This document shows, in pieces, positions 17,406-25,866 of a stretch of 64,000 bases of DNA. The DNA is from Pseudomonas triticifolii (GTDB lineage Bacteria; Pseudomonadota; Gammaproteobacteria; Pseudomonadales; Pseudomonadaceae). Every line of letters starts with the position of its first letter. Positions within the stretch are counted from its first letter, which is position 1. The notes beneath the pieces were generated by a model. It worked only from the letters and a program-made list of their open reading frames with translations, was not told where the DNA came from and did no database searches. The stretch is taken from positions 1 to 64,000 of the forward strand of contig NZ_JACONV010000019.1 in assembly GCF_014358015.1 (NCBI RefSeq). Reading direction: 5' to 3'. The translations under genes and the position numbers were made by a program.

Positions 17406-17420
17406 GCACCAAAAAGGTGC
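17406..17420. promoter_or_regulatory. NtrC-like binding palindrome upstream of ntrB
   Basis: GCACCAAAAAGGTGC is a perfect inverted repeat (GCACC, five A, GGTGC) that matches the core of the NtrC consensus TGCACCA-N3-TGGTGCA. It lies 254 bp upstream of ntrB. No convincing sigma-54 promoter was found downstream of it, so it may serve autoregulation. Confidence 0.55.
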
Positions 17421-17559
17421 TTTGACACAGGCCATCTCTTTTCAAGTACCTGACTGCTGGAAAATGCCGGGGTCTGCCTCTGTGCGGAGGGCGCGGGAGC
17501 TTTTGCAGATCGCGTTTTTATATACCGCATGCGCAGGCCTTGCTGCAGGTTCCCGGCAG

Positions 17560-17582
17560 ATCGCCGGCAAGCCGCCTCCCGC
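17560..17582. repeat. Single half-REP
   Basis: GATCGCCGGCAAGCCGCCTC followed by CCGC is one arm of the GTGGGAGGCGG-type REP without its partner. It lies 31 bp past the end of the downstream DUF4124 gene. Confidence 0.6.
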
Positions 17583-17612
17583 GGTGTGTGATGTTCAGTG
17601 GCGAGGACGGTT

Positions 17613-18239
17613 TCAGAAGAACGGCAGAATGCTGCTTTCGGGCTTGGGTTTGTCCTTGAGCGGGCATTCCAGGCGAACGCCGTACTCTTCAGGTTTGCAC
17701 GGGTTGGTGGCGCGCTTTTGAGCCAGCGTGACGCGCTGCAGGTGAAAGGGCTGGTTGGGCGTCTTTTCCAGAACTCGCCCCATCGTGTCGAAAATCTCGA
17801 CAGACAGCTGATGGGTGCCTCGGTCGATGTTGCTCAGCGGGAAGACGGGGCTGCGGCCAGGCTGGCCGACAGGTACGCCGTCCAGCAGCAGGCGATAGCT
17901 GTGACCGGGTTGCAGAACCGGGTCGCTGCTAACGGTCACGATCAGGTCGCCGCTGGGGCTGCTGATCGTGGCGTCAGGCTCGGGCACCAGCACCCGCAAT
18001 AACTGATACTGAAAGACCGCAGGCGGTTTGCTCTCTGCAGGCTTGGCTTTAAGCGTTCGGGTCGGCGGGGTGCCAGTCATGTTATTGCTGGGCGGGATGT
18101 CGACACGCTTGGCGTTCTTGCGCGGCTGGTCGGTGAACACCCGATTGCCGTTTGCGTCGATGTAGGTGTAGACGTCTGCCAGTGCTGGCAGTGCGAGCAG
18201 CAGTGACAGCGTTATCAGCAGCAGGCTGCGCATCTTCAT
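17613..18239 (-). CDS. DUF4124 domain secreted protein, copy 1
   Basis: A 208-residue envelope protein of unknown function. Signal peptide at residues 1-21 (MKMRSLLLITLSLLLALPALA), then the DUF4124 block ADVYTYIDANGNRVFTDQPR at ~22-45. The second half (DATISSPSGDLIVTVSSDPVLQPGHSYRLLLDGVPVG) looks like a beta-sandwich. The ATG overlaps the upstream paralogue's stop by four bases. Genes of this type commonly sit between glnA and ntrBC in Pseudomonas; whether they respond to nitrogen is not known from sequence. Confidence 0.82.
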   Translation of the reverse strand: MKMRSLLLITLSLLLALPALADVYTYIDANGNRVFTDQPRKNAKRVDIPPSNNMTGTPPTRTLKAKPAESKPPAVFQYQLLRVLVPEPDATISSPSGDLIVTVSSDPVLQPGHSYRLLLDGVPVGQPGRSPVFPLSNIDRGTHQLSVEIFDTMGRVLEKTPNQPFHLQRVTLAQKRATNPCKPEEYGVRLECPLKDKPKPESSILPFF

Positions 18240-18766
18240 GGCTTGCCGAGGTGGACGCGTTGCACGGTCAGGGTAATGGTCTGGCTTTGCTGAATGATGC
18301 GCTCGCCGTCCTTCACCACCACCGCGAAGCTGTGCTCGCCGCGATCAATGTTCATCACCTGAAAACGGGGCAGGTTGGTGGCTTGCCCATACAGGTTGCC
18401 GTCCAGCAACAGTTGCAGGCGATGGTTCTGTTGCAGGCGCGGCTGGATTTTCACCCCAATGATGAAAGAGCCGTTGTTGGCACGTAACGCTTCATCGGTG
18501 GGCAGGTCGGTCAGCTCCAGCGTGCTGTAGGCATCCTGGGGTTGTGACGGGGCACTGGTCGGTTGCGGCGCGGTGTTCATGATCGGTCTGGCAGGGGCCT
18601 GTGTCTCGACGCTGTTGAGTGGCGGTAATTCCACGACCTCGGTCTTGATGCCATTGGGTGGTTGATTGCTGAAGGCCGTGTTGCCATTCGCATCGGTGTA
18701 CTTATAGATCTGCGCCATCGCAGGCAGGCTGATCAATAGGAACAGGCAAATGAGGCTTTGACGCAT
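18236..18766 (-). CDS. DUF4124 domain secreted protein, copy 2
   Basis: A 176-residue paralogue of the next gene. Start at 18766 gives a clean signal peptide (MRQSLICLFLLISLPAMAQ) followed by IYKYTDANGNTAFSNQPPNG, the DUF4124 core. The C-terminal half (FIIGVKIQPRLQQNHRLQLLLDGNLYGQ ... VMNIDRGEHSFAVVVKDGERII) aligns in pattern with copy 1, both using a 'LLLDG..G......F...NIDRG.H...V' series. Tandem duplication with four-base overlap. Function unknown. Confidence 0.82.
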   Translation of the reverse strand: MRQSLICLFLLISLPAMAQIYKYTDANGNTAFSNQPPNGIKTEVVELPPLNSVETQAPARPIMNTAPQPTSAPSQPQDAYSTLELTDLPTDEALRANNGSFIIGVKIQPRLQQNHRLQLLLDGNLYGQATNLPRFQVMNIDRGEHSFAVVVKDGERIIQQSQTITLTVQRVHLGKP

Positions 18767-18835
18767 GAGGCTCTCGACAGCAAAGGGCAAAGGTCACCAG
18801 CATAGAACACTTCGCCCTGTGTCGTGCAGGCGGGC

Positions 18836-19393
18836 TTACAGTTTCGTGGTGCACAGGTCTGCCGTGGCCAGCACCAGGGCCTGATCGTGAATCGGGTCAA
18901 CCTGATAGCGCTTGAGCCCGGCATCCAGTAGCAACTGGCAGTTGCCCGACGCGCGAACCGGCTGGAAGCCTGCGTAGGCTTGCAGCAGTTCGGTCTGCAA
19001 TCGGTCCAGTTTCGGGCGGATGTCGTCGACCAGGCTCTGGCGCGCTGTGTCGGGTGCTCGCCCGGCAGCATGCCACTGGGCAAGCAGTGCGTTCTGCACC
19101 GACTTGTTGGCTTCTATCTGGGCGCGGAACAGCCGCTCCACGTCATCCGGGTTCAGCTTGAACTCGACCGCACGCGCCTGGGCGGCACTGATGACCTGTT
19201 GCTCGCGAGGCGGATCTTCGACCGCCTTGCCACTGTCCCACTTGCTCAAGGCAACCTGATCGGCAAGGGTCAGGCGCTCACTGATTGCATGGAGCAGCGG
19301 CTCCAGAGCGGAAGGTTTCTGCTCAGCCGCGAAAGTGAGCCCGGAGGACATGCAGGTCAGAGTCAGCAATGAAGTGGCCAGGAGCATGCGCAT
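18836..19393 (-). CDS. Exported chorismate mutase (AroQ-gamma type)
   Basis: A 185-residue periplasmic enzyme converting chorismate to prephenate. Start at 19393 gives a signal peptide of about 24 residues ending TFAAE. The helical AroQ domain follows: LLHAISERLTLADQVALSKWDSGKAVEDPPREQQVISAA, with the conserved Arg/Lys-rich helix and DVERLFRAQIEANKSVQ. Length matches the secreted gamma class rather than the ~90-residue cytoplasmic domain. Such enzymes occur in Pseudomonas, Salmonella and Mycobacterium; their physiological role outside the cytoplasm is unsettled. It lies between glnA and ntrBC. Confidence 0.85.
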   Translation of the reverse strand: MRMLLATSLLTLTCMSSGLTFAAEQKPSALEPLLHAISERLTLADQVALSKWDSGKAVEDPPREQQVISAAQARAVEFKLNPDDVERLFRAQIEANKSVQNALLAQWHAAGRAPDTARQSLVDDIRPKLDRLQTELLQAYAGFQPVRASGNCQLLLDAGLKRYQVDPIHDQALVLATADLCTTKL

Positions 19394-19501
19394 GGTGACG
19401 TCCGTCTTGAAGGGGGGCGTAAAGTAAACGACATGTTCCTGGTCACGACCAGCGCTGGAGGGTGAACAAAAGTTCATGCGCCGCCAGCCATCAATTGATT
19501 T

Positions 19502-19921
19502 TCAGGGCTGTTGCGACAGAGGAGCCTGCGGCGTTCCCGCGTAGAACACGATCAGTTCGACTGGCTTTTTGCCGGTCTTGCCACGGTGCGGTATGCCGAC
19601 CATCTCTGCCAGCGTGTCGCCTTTTTTCAGGACGATCTGTTTGCCGCTGTCCCGGGCCTCTACCGTGAGCTCCCCGGAAACCACATACGCGGCGTTCGGG
19701 ATGGGGTGGGTGTGCCAGTTCAGGTGGGTTCTGGCAGGTATGTTGATTTTCAGAATCGTCAGTTCGGGCTGGCCCTGAGGATAGGCCGCATAGGGCGTGC
19801 CGTCCCAGGAAGCGGTGCTTTTGAGCAGGACTCGGGACTCGACGGCCTGCGCTTTAGGGTTGGCTATGGCATGGCCGGCCAGCAGCAGGCAGGCGGCTGC
19901 GACGAAGAGCTTGATATGCAT
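19502..19921 (-). CDS. Secreted small cupin protein
   Basis: A 139-residue single-domain cupin with a signal peptide at residues 1-20 (MHIKLFVAAACLLLAGHAIA). The metal-site motif NWHTHPIPNAAYVVSGELTV lies near residues 74-93, and the second motif GDTLAEMVGIPHRGK near 105-119. GAGG ten bases upstream supports the ATG at 19921. Substrate and metal are unknown. It is 184 bp after glnA, behind glnA's terminator, so it probably has its own promoter. Confidence 0.78.
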   Translation of the reverse strand: MHIKLFVAAACLLLAGHAIANPKAQAVESRVLLKSTASWDGTPYAAYPQGQPELTILKINIPARTHLNWHTHPIPNAAYVVSGELTVEARDSGKQIVLKKGDTLAEMVGIPHRGKTGKKPVELIVFYAGTPQAPLSQQP

Positions 19922-20035
19922 ATCGGAATAACCTCGGGGCTGGGATTTTCAGCCTCCAAGAGTGCCATCCGGATTTTTTTGCAGTCGGTAGACGTTTACC
20001 GCACGCTCATGAAAGTTTCTGGTAGCCGCAAACGA

Positions 20036-20059
20036 AAAGACCTCCCGAAGGAGGTCTTT
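20036..20059 (-). terminator. glnA transcription terminator
   Basis: Stem AAAGACCTCC (20036-20045) with loop CGAA and GGAGGTCTTT (20050-20059). On the minus strand it is followed by a T-rich stretch. It starts 47 bp after the glnA stop, the normal place for its end. Confidence 0.88.
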
Positions 20060-20105
20060 CGTGTTGCGCCATCAACGTCAGCTCATCAACGCTGGCGCGA
20101 CGGGA

Positions 20106-21512
20106 TTAGCAGCTGTAGTACAGCTCGTATTCCAGTGGGTGTACGAAGGTGCGTACCTTGATTTCTTCTTCGCTTTTCAGCTCGATGTAAGCATCGATGA
20201 AGTCGTCGCTGAATACGCCGCCCTTGGTCAGGAACGCGCGGCCCTTGTCCAGCTCTTCCAGGGCTTCTTTCAGGCTGCCGCAAACTTGTGGGATCTCTTT
20301 GGCCTCTTCAGGCGGCAGGTCATACAGGTTCTTGTCAGCTGCGTCGCCAGGGTGGATCTTGTTCTGGATGCCGTCCAGGCCAGCCATCAACAGTGCAGCG
20401 AACGCCAGGTACGGGTTGGCTGCCGGGTCCGGGAAACGTGCTTCGATACGACGGCCACGTGGGCTGGAGACGTAAGGAATACGGATGGAAGCGGAGCGGT
20501 TACGTGCCGAGTAGGCCAGCATGACCGGTGCTTCGAAACCTGGGACCAGACGCTTGTAGGAGTTGGTCGACGGGTTGGTGAAGCCGTTCAGTGCCTTACC
20601 GTGCTTGATGATACCGCCGATGAAGAACAGGGCAGTGTCGGACAGGCCGGCATAGCCTTCGCCTGCGAAGGTGTTCTTGCCATCTTTGGCGATGGACATG
20701 TGGACGTGCATACCCGAACCGTTGTCGCCATACAGAGGCTTCGGCATGAAGGTAGCGGTACGGCCATAGGCATCGGCAACGTTGTGTACGCAGTATTTCA
20801 GGGTCTGAACTTCGTCAGCCTTCTTGACCAGCGTGTTGAACTTCACGCCGATTTCGTTCTGGCCAGCGGTGGCAACTTCGTGGTGGTGAACTTCCACGAT
20901 CTGGCCCATTTCTTCCAGGGCGTTGCACATTGCGGTACGGATTTCGTGGTCGTGGTCGACCGGTGGAACCGGGAAGTAACCACCCTTGACGCCAGGACGG
21001 TGGCCTTTGTTGCCGCCTTCGATGTCGCCGTCGGTCATCCAGGAAGCCTGTTCAGAGAAAATCTTGAACATGGAACCGGAGATGTCGGACTTGAATTTCA
21101 CTTCGTCGAAGACGAAGAACTCTGGCTCAGGACCTACGAATACGGTGTCACCGATACCGGTGGACTTCAGGTATTCCTCTGCACGGTGAGCGATGGCGCG
21201 CGGGTCGCGATCGTAGCCCTGCATGGTCGAAGGTTCGATGATGTCGCAGACCAGGATGATGGTCGGCTCTTCGGTGAACGGGTCCAGAACGGCGGTTTCG
21301 TCGTCCGGCAGCAGGATCATGTCGGAGGCTTCGATACCTTTCCAGCCAGCAATGGAGGAACCGTCGAACATTTTGCCGACTTCAAAGAAGTCATCTTCCA
21401 GCGCATCGCGCGCAGGCATCGTGACGTGCTGCTGCTTGCCCTTGGTGTCTGTGAAGCGCAGATCAATCCACTTAACGTCATGATCTTTGATGAGTTGAAC
21501 CGACTTCGACAT
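20106..21512 (-). CDS. glnA: Glutamine synthetase type I
   Basis: A 468-residue enzyme making glutamine from glutamate, ammonia and ATP; a cytoplasmic dodecamer. N-terminal beta-grasp (VQLIKDHDVKWIDLRFTDTKGK) and the catalytic domain with DGSSIAGW, EPEFFVFDEVKF, the ATP-binding region near KPLYGDNGSGMHVHMS, and RIPYVSSPRGRRIEARFPDP. The adenylylation Tyr is in DKNLYDLPPEE near residue 397, so GlnE control applies. Transcribed from a sigma-54 promoter at 21615-21631 with NtrC-like sites upstream. It works with gltBD (37.8-43.8 kb) in ammonia assimilation. Confidence 0.97.
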   Translation of the reverse strand: MSKSVQLIKDHDVKWIDLRFTDTKGKQQHVTMPARDALEDDFFEVGKMFDGSSIAGWKGIEASDMILLPDDETAVLDPFTEEPTIILVCDIIEPSTMQGYDRDPRAIAHRAEEYLKSTGIGDTVFVGPEPEFFVFDEVKFKSDISGSMFKIFSEQASWMTDGDIEGGNKGHRPGVKGGYFPVPPVDHDHEIRTAMCNALEEMGQIVEVHHHEVATAGQNEIGVKFNTLVKKADEVQTLKYCVHNVADAYGRTATFMPKPLYGDNGSGMHVHMSIAKDGKNTFAGEGYAGLSDTALFFIGGIIKHGKALNGFTNPSTNSYKRLVPGFEAPVMLAYSARNRSASIRIPYVSSPRGRRIEARFPDPAANPYLAFAALLMAGLDGIQNKIHPGDAADKNLYDLPPEEAKEIPQVCGSLKEALEELDKGRAFLTKGGVFSDDFIDAYIELKSEEEIKVRTFVHPLEYELYYSC

Positions 21513-21614
21513 GGTGTCCTCCGGGTGGCTAGGGACCGCCTTATGGTTTTGGGCCCCTTAAATTTGGGTGATGCCGGCGCGAATACTCTGCCAAGGCAAC
21601 CTGCCTCACAAGGG

Positions 21615-21631
21615 AGCAATTTGCATGCCAG
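21615..21631 (-). promoter_or_regulatory. Sigma-54 promoter of glnA
   Basis: On the minus strand the sequence reads CTGGCATGCAAATTGCT. The GG and GC are ten bases apart, matching the RpoN consensus YTGGCAYG-N4-TTGCW almost perfectly. The implied transcript start is near 21604, about 90 bp before the glnA ATG. Confidence 0.88.
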
Positions 21632-21700
21632 TGCCCTGTGTTGGGTTTTTTGCCTCAAACAGGGGCTTTCAGGGCGTGAAAAAAGGTTTATCGCGGAAAA

Positions 21701-21750
21701 TGCGCACCGTTATAGCGCTACGAAATAGTGCGGCGACTCTTTTTGGTGCA
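21701..21750. promoter_or_regulatory. NtrC enhancer candidates upstream of glnA
   Basis: Two partial NtrC sites: GCGCACCGTTATAGCGC around 21702-21718 and a half-site TTTGGTGCA at 21742-21750. Their centres are about 105 and 140 bp upstream of the predicted start, close to the -108/-140 arrangement known for E. coli glnAp2. The left halves are degenerate. Confidence 0.55.
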
Positions 21751-21798
21751 TTCAAGATTGGCTGTACGATAACTGGTTAAACCTTGAGCAATTTCCGC

Positions 21799-21804
21799 TA
21801 TAAT
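21799..21804 (+). promoter_or_regulatory. -10 box candidate for thiI
   Basis: A perfect TATAAT, 43 bp before the thiI ATG. The -35 region is poor, so this call rests on the -10 match and position only. Confidence 0.45.
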
Positions 21805-21846
21805 CCGCGCCCCCCTTTTTTGGTCGGCACCTCACGCACCGTTTCC

Positions 21847-23301
21847 ATGAAACTAATCGTTAAAGTTTTCCCAGAAATCACCATCAAAAGCCCGCCGGTG
21901 CGCAAGAAGTTTATCCGGCAACTGGGCAAGAACATTCGTACCGTGCTCCGGGAACTGGACGCGGACATTGTGGTGGGTGGCGTATGGGACAACCTTGAGG
22001 TGGAGACCCGGCTGACCGACCCCAAAGTGCTGCAGGCCATTACCGAGCGCCTGAGCTGCATGCCGGGCATCGCCAACTTCCTGCAGGTGGCCGAGTACCC
22101 GCTGGGCGACCTGGATGACATCGTTGCCAAATGCAAAACGCACTACGCCGACTTGCTGCCGGGCAAGATGTTTGCAGTGCGCTGCAGGCGTGCCGGGCGA
22201 CACGATTTCAGCTCCATGGATGTCGAGAAATACGTCGGCAGTCAGTTGCGTCAGCAGTGCGGTGCGGCCGGAATCGAGCTGAAAAAGCCCGATCTGGTGG
22301 TCAGAATGGAAATTCGCGACCAACGGTTGTTTGTCGTGCATGACCAGCATAAAGGCCTTGGCGGCTATCCGCTCGGCGCGCTGGAGCAGACCCTGGTATT
22401 GATGTCCGGCGGTTTCGATTCCACCGTTGCGGCCTACCAGATCATGCGCCGCGGGCTTATGGCGCACTTCTGCTTCTTCAATCTGGGCGGTCGTGCCCAC
22501 GAACTGGGCGTGATGGAAGTCGCTCATTTTATCTGGAAGAAGTACGGCAGCTCCCAGCGCGTGCTGTTTGTGAGCGTGCCTTTCGAGGAAGTTCTCGGAG
22601 AAATTCTGCAGAAAGTCGATAACAGTCATATGGGTGTAGTTTTGAAGCGTATGATGTTACGCGCCGCTTCATCCGTGGCGGATCGTCTGGAGATCGATGT
22701 GCTGGTAACCGGCGAGGCGATCTCACAGGTGTCCAGCCAGACGTTGCCCAACCTGTCGCTGATCGATTCGGCGACCGACAAGCTGGTGTTGCGGCCACTG
22801 GTTGCCAGCCACAAACAGGACATCGTGGACCTGGCGACTGAAATCGGCACTGCCGACTTCGCCCGGCACATGCCTGAGTATTGCGGGGTGATCTCGGTCA
22901 ACCCCAAGACCAACGCCAAGCGGAATCGCGTTGAGTACGAAGAAAAACAGTTCGACATGGCGATTCTCGAGCAGGCGCTCGAGCGCGCAAAGCTGGTTTC
23001 GATCGATCGGGTCATCGACGATCTGAGCCGCAATGTCGATATAGAAGAAGTCAGCCAGGCGCTGGCCGGTCAGGTCGTCATCGACATCCGTCACCCGGAT
23101 GCCCAGGAAGACCAGCCGCTGCAGGTGCCGGGCATTGAAGTACAAACGCTGCCGTTCTATGCACTGAACAGCCGTTTCAAGGCACTGGATAACACGCGCC
23201 AGTACCTGTTGTATTGCGACAAAGGCGTCATGAGTCGCCTGCATGCTCACCATTTGCTCAGTGAGGGGCATGCCAATGTGCGCGTTTATCGACCGAGCTA
23301 A
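21847..23301 (+). CDS. thiI: tRNA 4-thiouridine synthase ThiI
   Basis: A 484-residue enzyme inserting sulfur at U8 of tRNA and supplying sulfur for the thiazole of thiamine. The ATG at 21847 (MKLIVKVFPEITIKSPPVRKKF) is the family start. Ferredoxin-like and THUMP domains (~1-165), PP-loop adenylation site LMSGGFDSTVAAYQ near 185, and a C-terminal rhodanese domain with Cys in LLYCDKGVMSRLHAHHL, which E. coli ThiI needs for sulfur transfer. The rhodanese part is full length, so both functions are plausible. Divergent from glnA. Confidence 0.95.
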   Translation: MKLIVKVFPEITIKSPPVRKKFIRQLGKNIRTVLRELDADIVVGGVWDNLEVETRLTDPKVLQAITERLSCMPGIANFLQVAEYPLGDLDDIVAKCKTHYADLLPGKMFAVRCRRAGRHDFSSMDVEKYVGSQLRQQCGAAGIELKKPDLVVRMEIRDQRLFVVHDQHKGLGGYPLGALEQTLVLMSGGFDSTVAAYQIMRRGLMAHFCFFNLGGRAHELGVMEVAHFIWKKYGSSQRVLFVSVPFEEVLGEILQKVDNSHMGVVLKRMMLRAASSVADRLEIDVLVTGEAISQVSSQTLPNLSLIDSATDKLVLRPLVASHKQDIVDLATEIGTADFARHMPEYCGVISVNPKTNAKRNRVEYEEKQFDMAILEQALERAKLVSIDRVIDDLSRNVDIEEVSQALAGQVVIDIRHPDAQEDQPLQVPGIEVQTLPFYALNSRFKALDNTRQYLLYCDKGVMSRLHAHHLLSEGHANVRVYRPS

Positions 23302-23444
23302 GTGCCCGGGGCTGTTTGCCTGTGGCTTGCGTCACCGGCCCCCCGACACCAGTCGCCAAGCCGTAACGGCTTTTGCCGACTAGTAACTGTTAATCGCCGG
23401 CGTTAAACCGTCAGCAGACCGAATCCTCTGATCGAGATACACAA

Positions 23445-25265
23445 GTGATCGAAAATCTACGCAACATCGCCATCATCGCCCACGTTGACCATGGTAAGAC
23501 CACCCTGGTAGACAAACTCCTGCGTCAATCCGGCACTCTGGAGCGCAACGAGCTCAACGACGAGCGCGTGATGGACTCCAACGACCAGGAAAAAGAGCGT
23601 GGTATTACCATTCTCGCGAAAAACACCGCGATCAACTGGAACGGCTACCACATCAACATCGTGGACACCCCGGGCCACGCCGACTTCGGTGGTGAAGTAG
23701 AGCGCGTGATGTCGATGGTCGACTCCGTGCTGCTGCTGGTCGACGCTCAGGACGGCCCTATGCCGCAGACCCGTTTCGTGACCAAGAAGGCTTTCGAAGC
23801 CGGCCTGCGTCCAATCGTGGTCATCAACAAGGTTGACCGTCCAGGCGCGCGTCCGGACTGGGTTCTGGACCAGATCTTCGACCTGTTCGACAACCTGGGC
23901 GCTACCGAAGAGCAACTGGACTTCCAGGTCGTCTACGCCTCGGCCATCAACGGCATCGCAGGTCTGGACCACAACGAAATGGCCGAAGACATGACCCCGC
24001 TGTACCAAGCGGTCGTCGATCACGTGCCTGCGCCGAAAGTTGACCGTGACGGTCCTTTCCAGATGCAGATTTCGGCACTGGACTACAACAGCTTCCTGGG
24101 CGTGATCGGTGTTGGCCGCATCGCTCGCGGTCGCGTCAAGCCGAACACCCCGGTTGTGGCGATCAGCGCTGACGGCAAGCGTCGCAACGGTCGTATCCTC
24201 AAGCTGATGGGTCACCACGGTCTGCACCGCATCGACGTCGAAGAAGCAGCTGCCGGCGACATCGTCTGCATCAGCGGCTTCGAAGAGCTGTTCATCTCCG
24301 ACACCCTGTGCGACCCGACCGTCGTTGAAGCGATGAAGCCGCTGACCGTTGACGAGCCAACCGTTTCCATGACCTTCCAGGTCAACGACTCGCCATTCTG
24401 CGGTAAAGAAGGCAAGTTCGTGACGTCCCGTAACATCAAGGACCGTCTGGACAAGGAGCTGCTGTACAACGTTGCACTGCGCGTTGAAGAAGGCGACTCG
24501 GCTGACAAGTTCAAAGTATCCGGCCGTGGTGAGCTGCACCTCTCGGTACTGATCGAAACCATGCGTCGCGAAGGCTTCGAGCTGGCCCTGGGCCGTCCTG
24601 AAGTGATCATTCGTGAAGTCGACGGCGTCAAGCAAGAACCGTACGAAAACGTGACCATCGACATCCCTGAAGAATCGCAGGGCAAGGTCATGGAAGAGAT
24701 GGGTCTGCGTAAAGGCGACCTGAGCAACATGGTGCCGGATGGCAAAGGCCGTGTGCGTCTGGAATACAACATCCCTGCTCGTGGTCTGATCGGTTTCCGT
24801 AACCAGTTCCTGACCCTGACCAACGGTGCTGGCATCCTGACCTCGATCTTCGATCGCTACGACACCGTGAAGTCGGGCCACATGTCCGGCCGTCAGAACG
24901 GCGTTCTGGTTTCGGTTGAAACCGGCAAGGCTTTGACCTACTCCCTGGAAACCCTGCAGGCGCGTGGCAAGCTGTTCGTTGAACACGGTCAGGAAATCTA
25001 CAACGGCCAGATCGTTGGTCAGAACAGCCGTGACAACGACCTGGGCGTCAACCCTACCAAGGGCAAGAAGCTCGACAACATGCGTGCTTCGGGTAAAGAC
25101 GAGACCATCGCTCTGGTTCCACCGGTCAAGTTCACCCTGGAACAGGCTCTGGAATACATCCAGGAAGACGAGCTGTGCGAAGTGACGCCGAAGTCCATCC
25201 GTCTTCGCAAGAAGATCCTGGACGAAAGCGAGCGTACCCGCGCTGCCAAGAAAGCCAAGGCTTGA
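23445..25265 (+). CDS. typA: Ribosome-associated GTPase TypA/BipA
   Basis: A 606-residue translational GTPase that binds 70S ribosomes and aids ribosome assembly and stress or cold adaptation. Start codon is GTG at 23445. G1 AHVDHGKTTLVDKLL (residues ~10-24), G2/G3 ERGITI and DTPGHADF, G4 NKVDRPGARP, followed by domains II, III, V and the BipA-specific C-terminal domain with NMRASGKDETIALVPPVKFTLEQAL. Full length. Ends 22 bp before a strong terminator. Codon use is typical of a highly expressed gene. Confidence 0.96.
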   Translation: MIENLRNIAIIAHVDHGKTTLVDKLLRQSGTLERNELNDERVMDSNDQEKERGITILAKNTAINWNGYHINIVDTPGHADFGGEVERVMSMVDSVLLLVDAQDGPMPQTRFVTKKAFEAGLRPIVVINKVDRPGARPDWVLDQIFDLFDNLGATEEQLDFQVVYASAINGIAGLDHNEMAEDMTPLYQAVVDHVPAPKVDRDGPFQMQISALDYNSFLGVIGVGRIARGRVKPNTPVVAISADGKRRNGRILKLMGHHGLHRIDVEEAAAGDIVCISGFEELFISDTLCDPTVVEAMKPLTVDEPTVSMTFQVNDSPFCGKEGKFVTSRNIKDRLDKELLYNVALRVEEGDSADKFKVSGRGELHLSVLIETMRREGFELALGRPEVIIREVDGVKQEPYENVTIDIPEESQGKVMEEMGLRKGDLSNMVPDGKGRVRLEYNIPARGLIGFRNQFLTLTNGAGILTSIFDRYDTVKSGHMSGRQNGVLVSVETGKALTYSLETLQARGKLFVEHGQEIYNGQIVGQNSRDNDLGVNPTKGKKLDNMRASGKDETIALVPPVKFTLEQALEYIQEDELCEVTPKSIRLRKKILDESERTRAAKKAKA

Positions 25266-25286
25266 TACTTAGCCCTCGCTGAATGA

Positions 25287-25321
25287 AAACGCCCCCGGTC
25301 GAAAGGCCGGGGGCGTTTTTG
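25287..25321 (+). terminator. typA terminator
   Basis: Stem ACGCCCCCGG...CCGGGGGCGT with loop around TCGAAAGG, followed by TTTTTG. The A-run on the left side may let it work for the opposite strand as well, where the YkgJ-like gene ends at 25411. Confidence 0.92.
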
Positions 25322-25410
25322 TTTGTGTGGCTTTTATAAAGGCTTGATCGTGCTGACGTTCATTGCGCGTGCATGCTGCCGGGGCGCTCCGCGCCCCTTC
25401 AGCCGATCAA

Positions 25411-25866
25411 TCAGAACTTGGGGACAGGCGCGCTGGTGGCGTTCTTCAGCGAGCCGCTTTCAGGGCGTACGACGGCTTTTGGCTTGTAGGCGCAATAGCC
25501 AGGGCGTGGGCCGATCTTGGGATGGTTGCGGCACGTGTCCGGGCGCTTCTCATAGATCGTGCACAGACGGCTCTTGCGATCCAGGTACAGGCAGTCGTTA
25601 TTGCTCATGCGCTGCAAGGTGAAGATCTCGGACTTCTGGTTGTAGCGCTCGACGATCCCTTCCTTCTGCAACCGCTTGGCGATGTTCTTCGCAGGCTCAC
25701 CGCGCTCGAAGTCATCGACGATGCCGATGCGGATCAGGTCCTTGATCTTCACTTCGACCGGCAGCGTGCAGCAGCTGGAGACACAGCCTCCACACATGTG
25801 GCTGGAGTACTTGGCCCAGGTATCGATGCGATCGAGTTCTGCGGCGGCGATCAAGGTGGGTTTCAT
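25411..25866 (-). CDS. YkgJ-family cysteine cluster protein
   Basis: A 151-residue protein with the CxxC/CC pattern of the UPF0153/YkgJ family, thought to bind zinc or an iron-sulfur cluster. Visible Cys clusters: HMCGGCVSSCCTLPVEV near residues 23-40 and DCLYLDRKSRLCTIYEKRPDTCRNHP near 92-118. No signal peptide. Starts at ATG 25866 and stands alone after typA on the opposite strand. Biochemical function unknown. Confidence 0.85.
   Translation of the reverse strand: MKPTLIAAAELDRIDTWAKYSSHMCGGCVSSCCTLPVEVKIKDLIRIGIVDDFERGEPAKNIAKRLQKEGIVERYNQKSEIFTLQRMSNNDCLYLDRKSRLCTIYEKRPDTCRNHPKIGPRPGYCAYKPKAVVRPESGSLKNATSAPVPKF

Larger units (their letters stand above)
17153..17612. other. ntrBC upstream region without a gene
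   Basis: This 460-bp spacer separates the DUF4124 gene pair from ntrB. It holds the NtrC-like palindrome at 17406-17420 and a half REP at 17560-17582. A long spacer here suggests that ntrBC has its own promoter rather than depending on read-through from glnA. Confidence 0.6.

Noticed and set aside
20061..21728. 555-residue frame antisense to glnA
   Set aside because: glnA is certain on the minus strand. The opposite frame runs through the glnA promoter and terminator and shows no motifs.
23457..24986. 509-residue frame antisense to typA
   Set aside because: Shadow of the highly codon-biased typA gene; no recognisable protein features.
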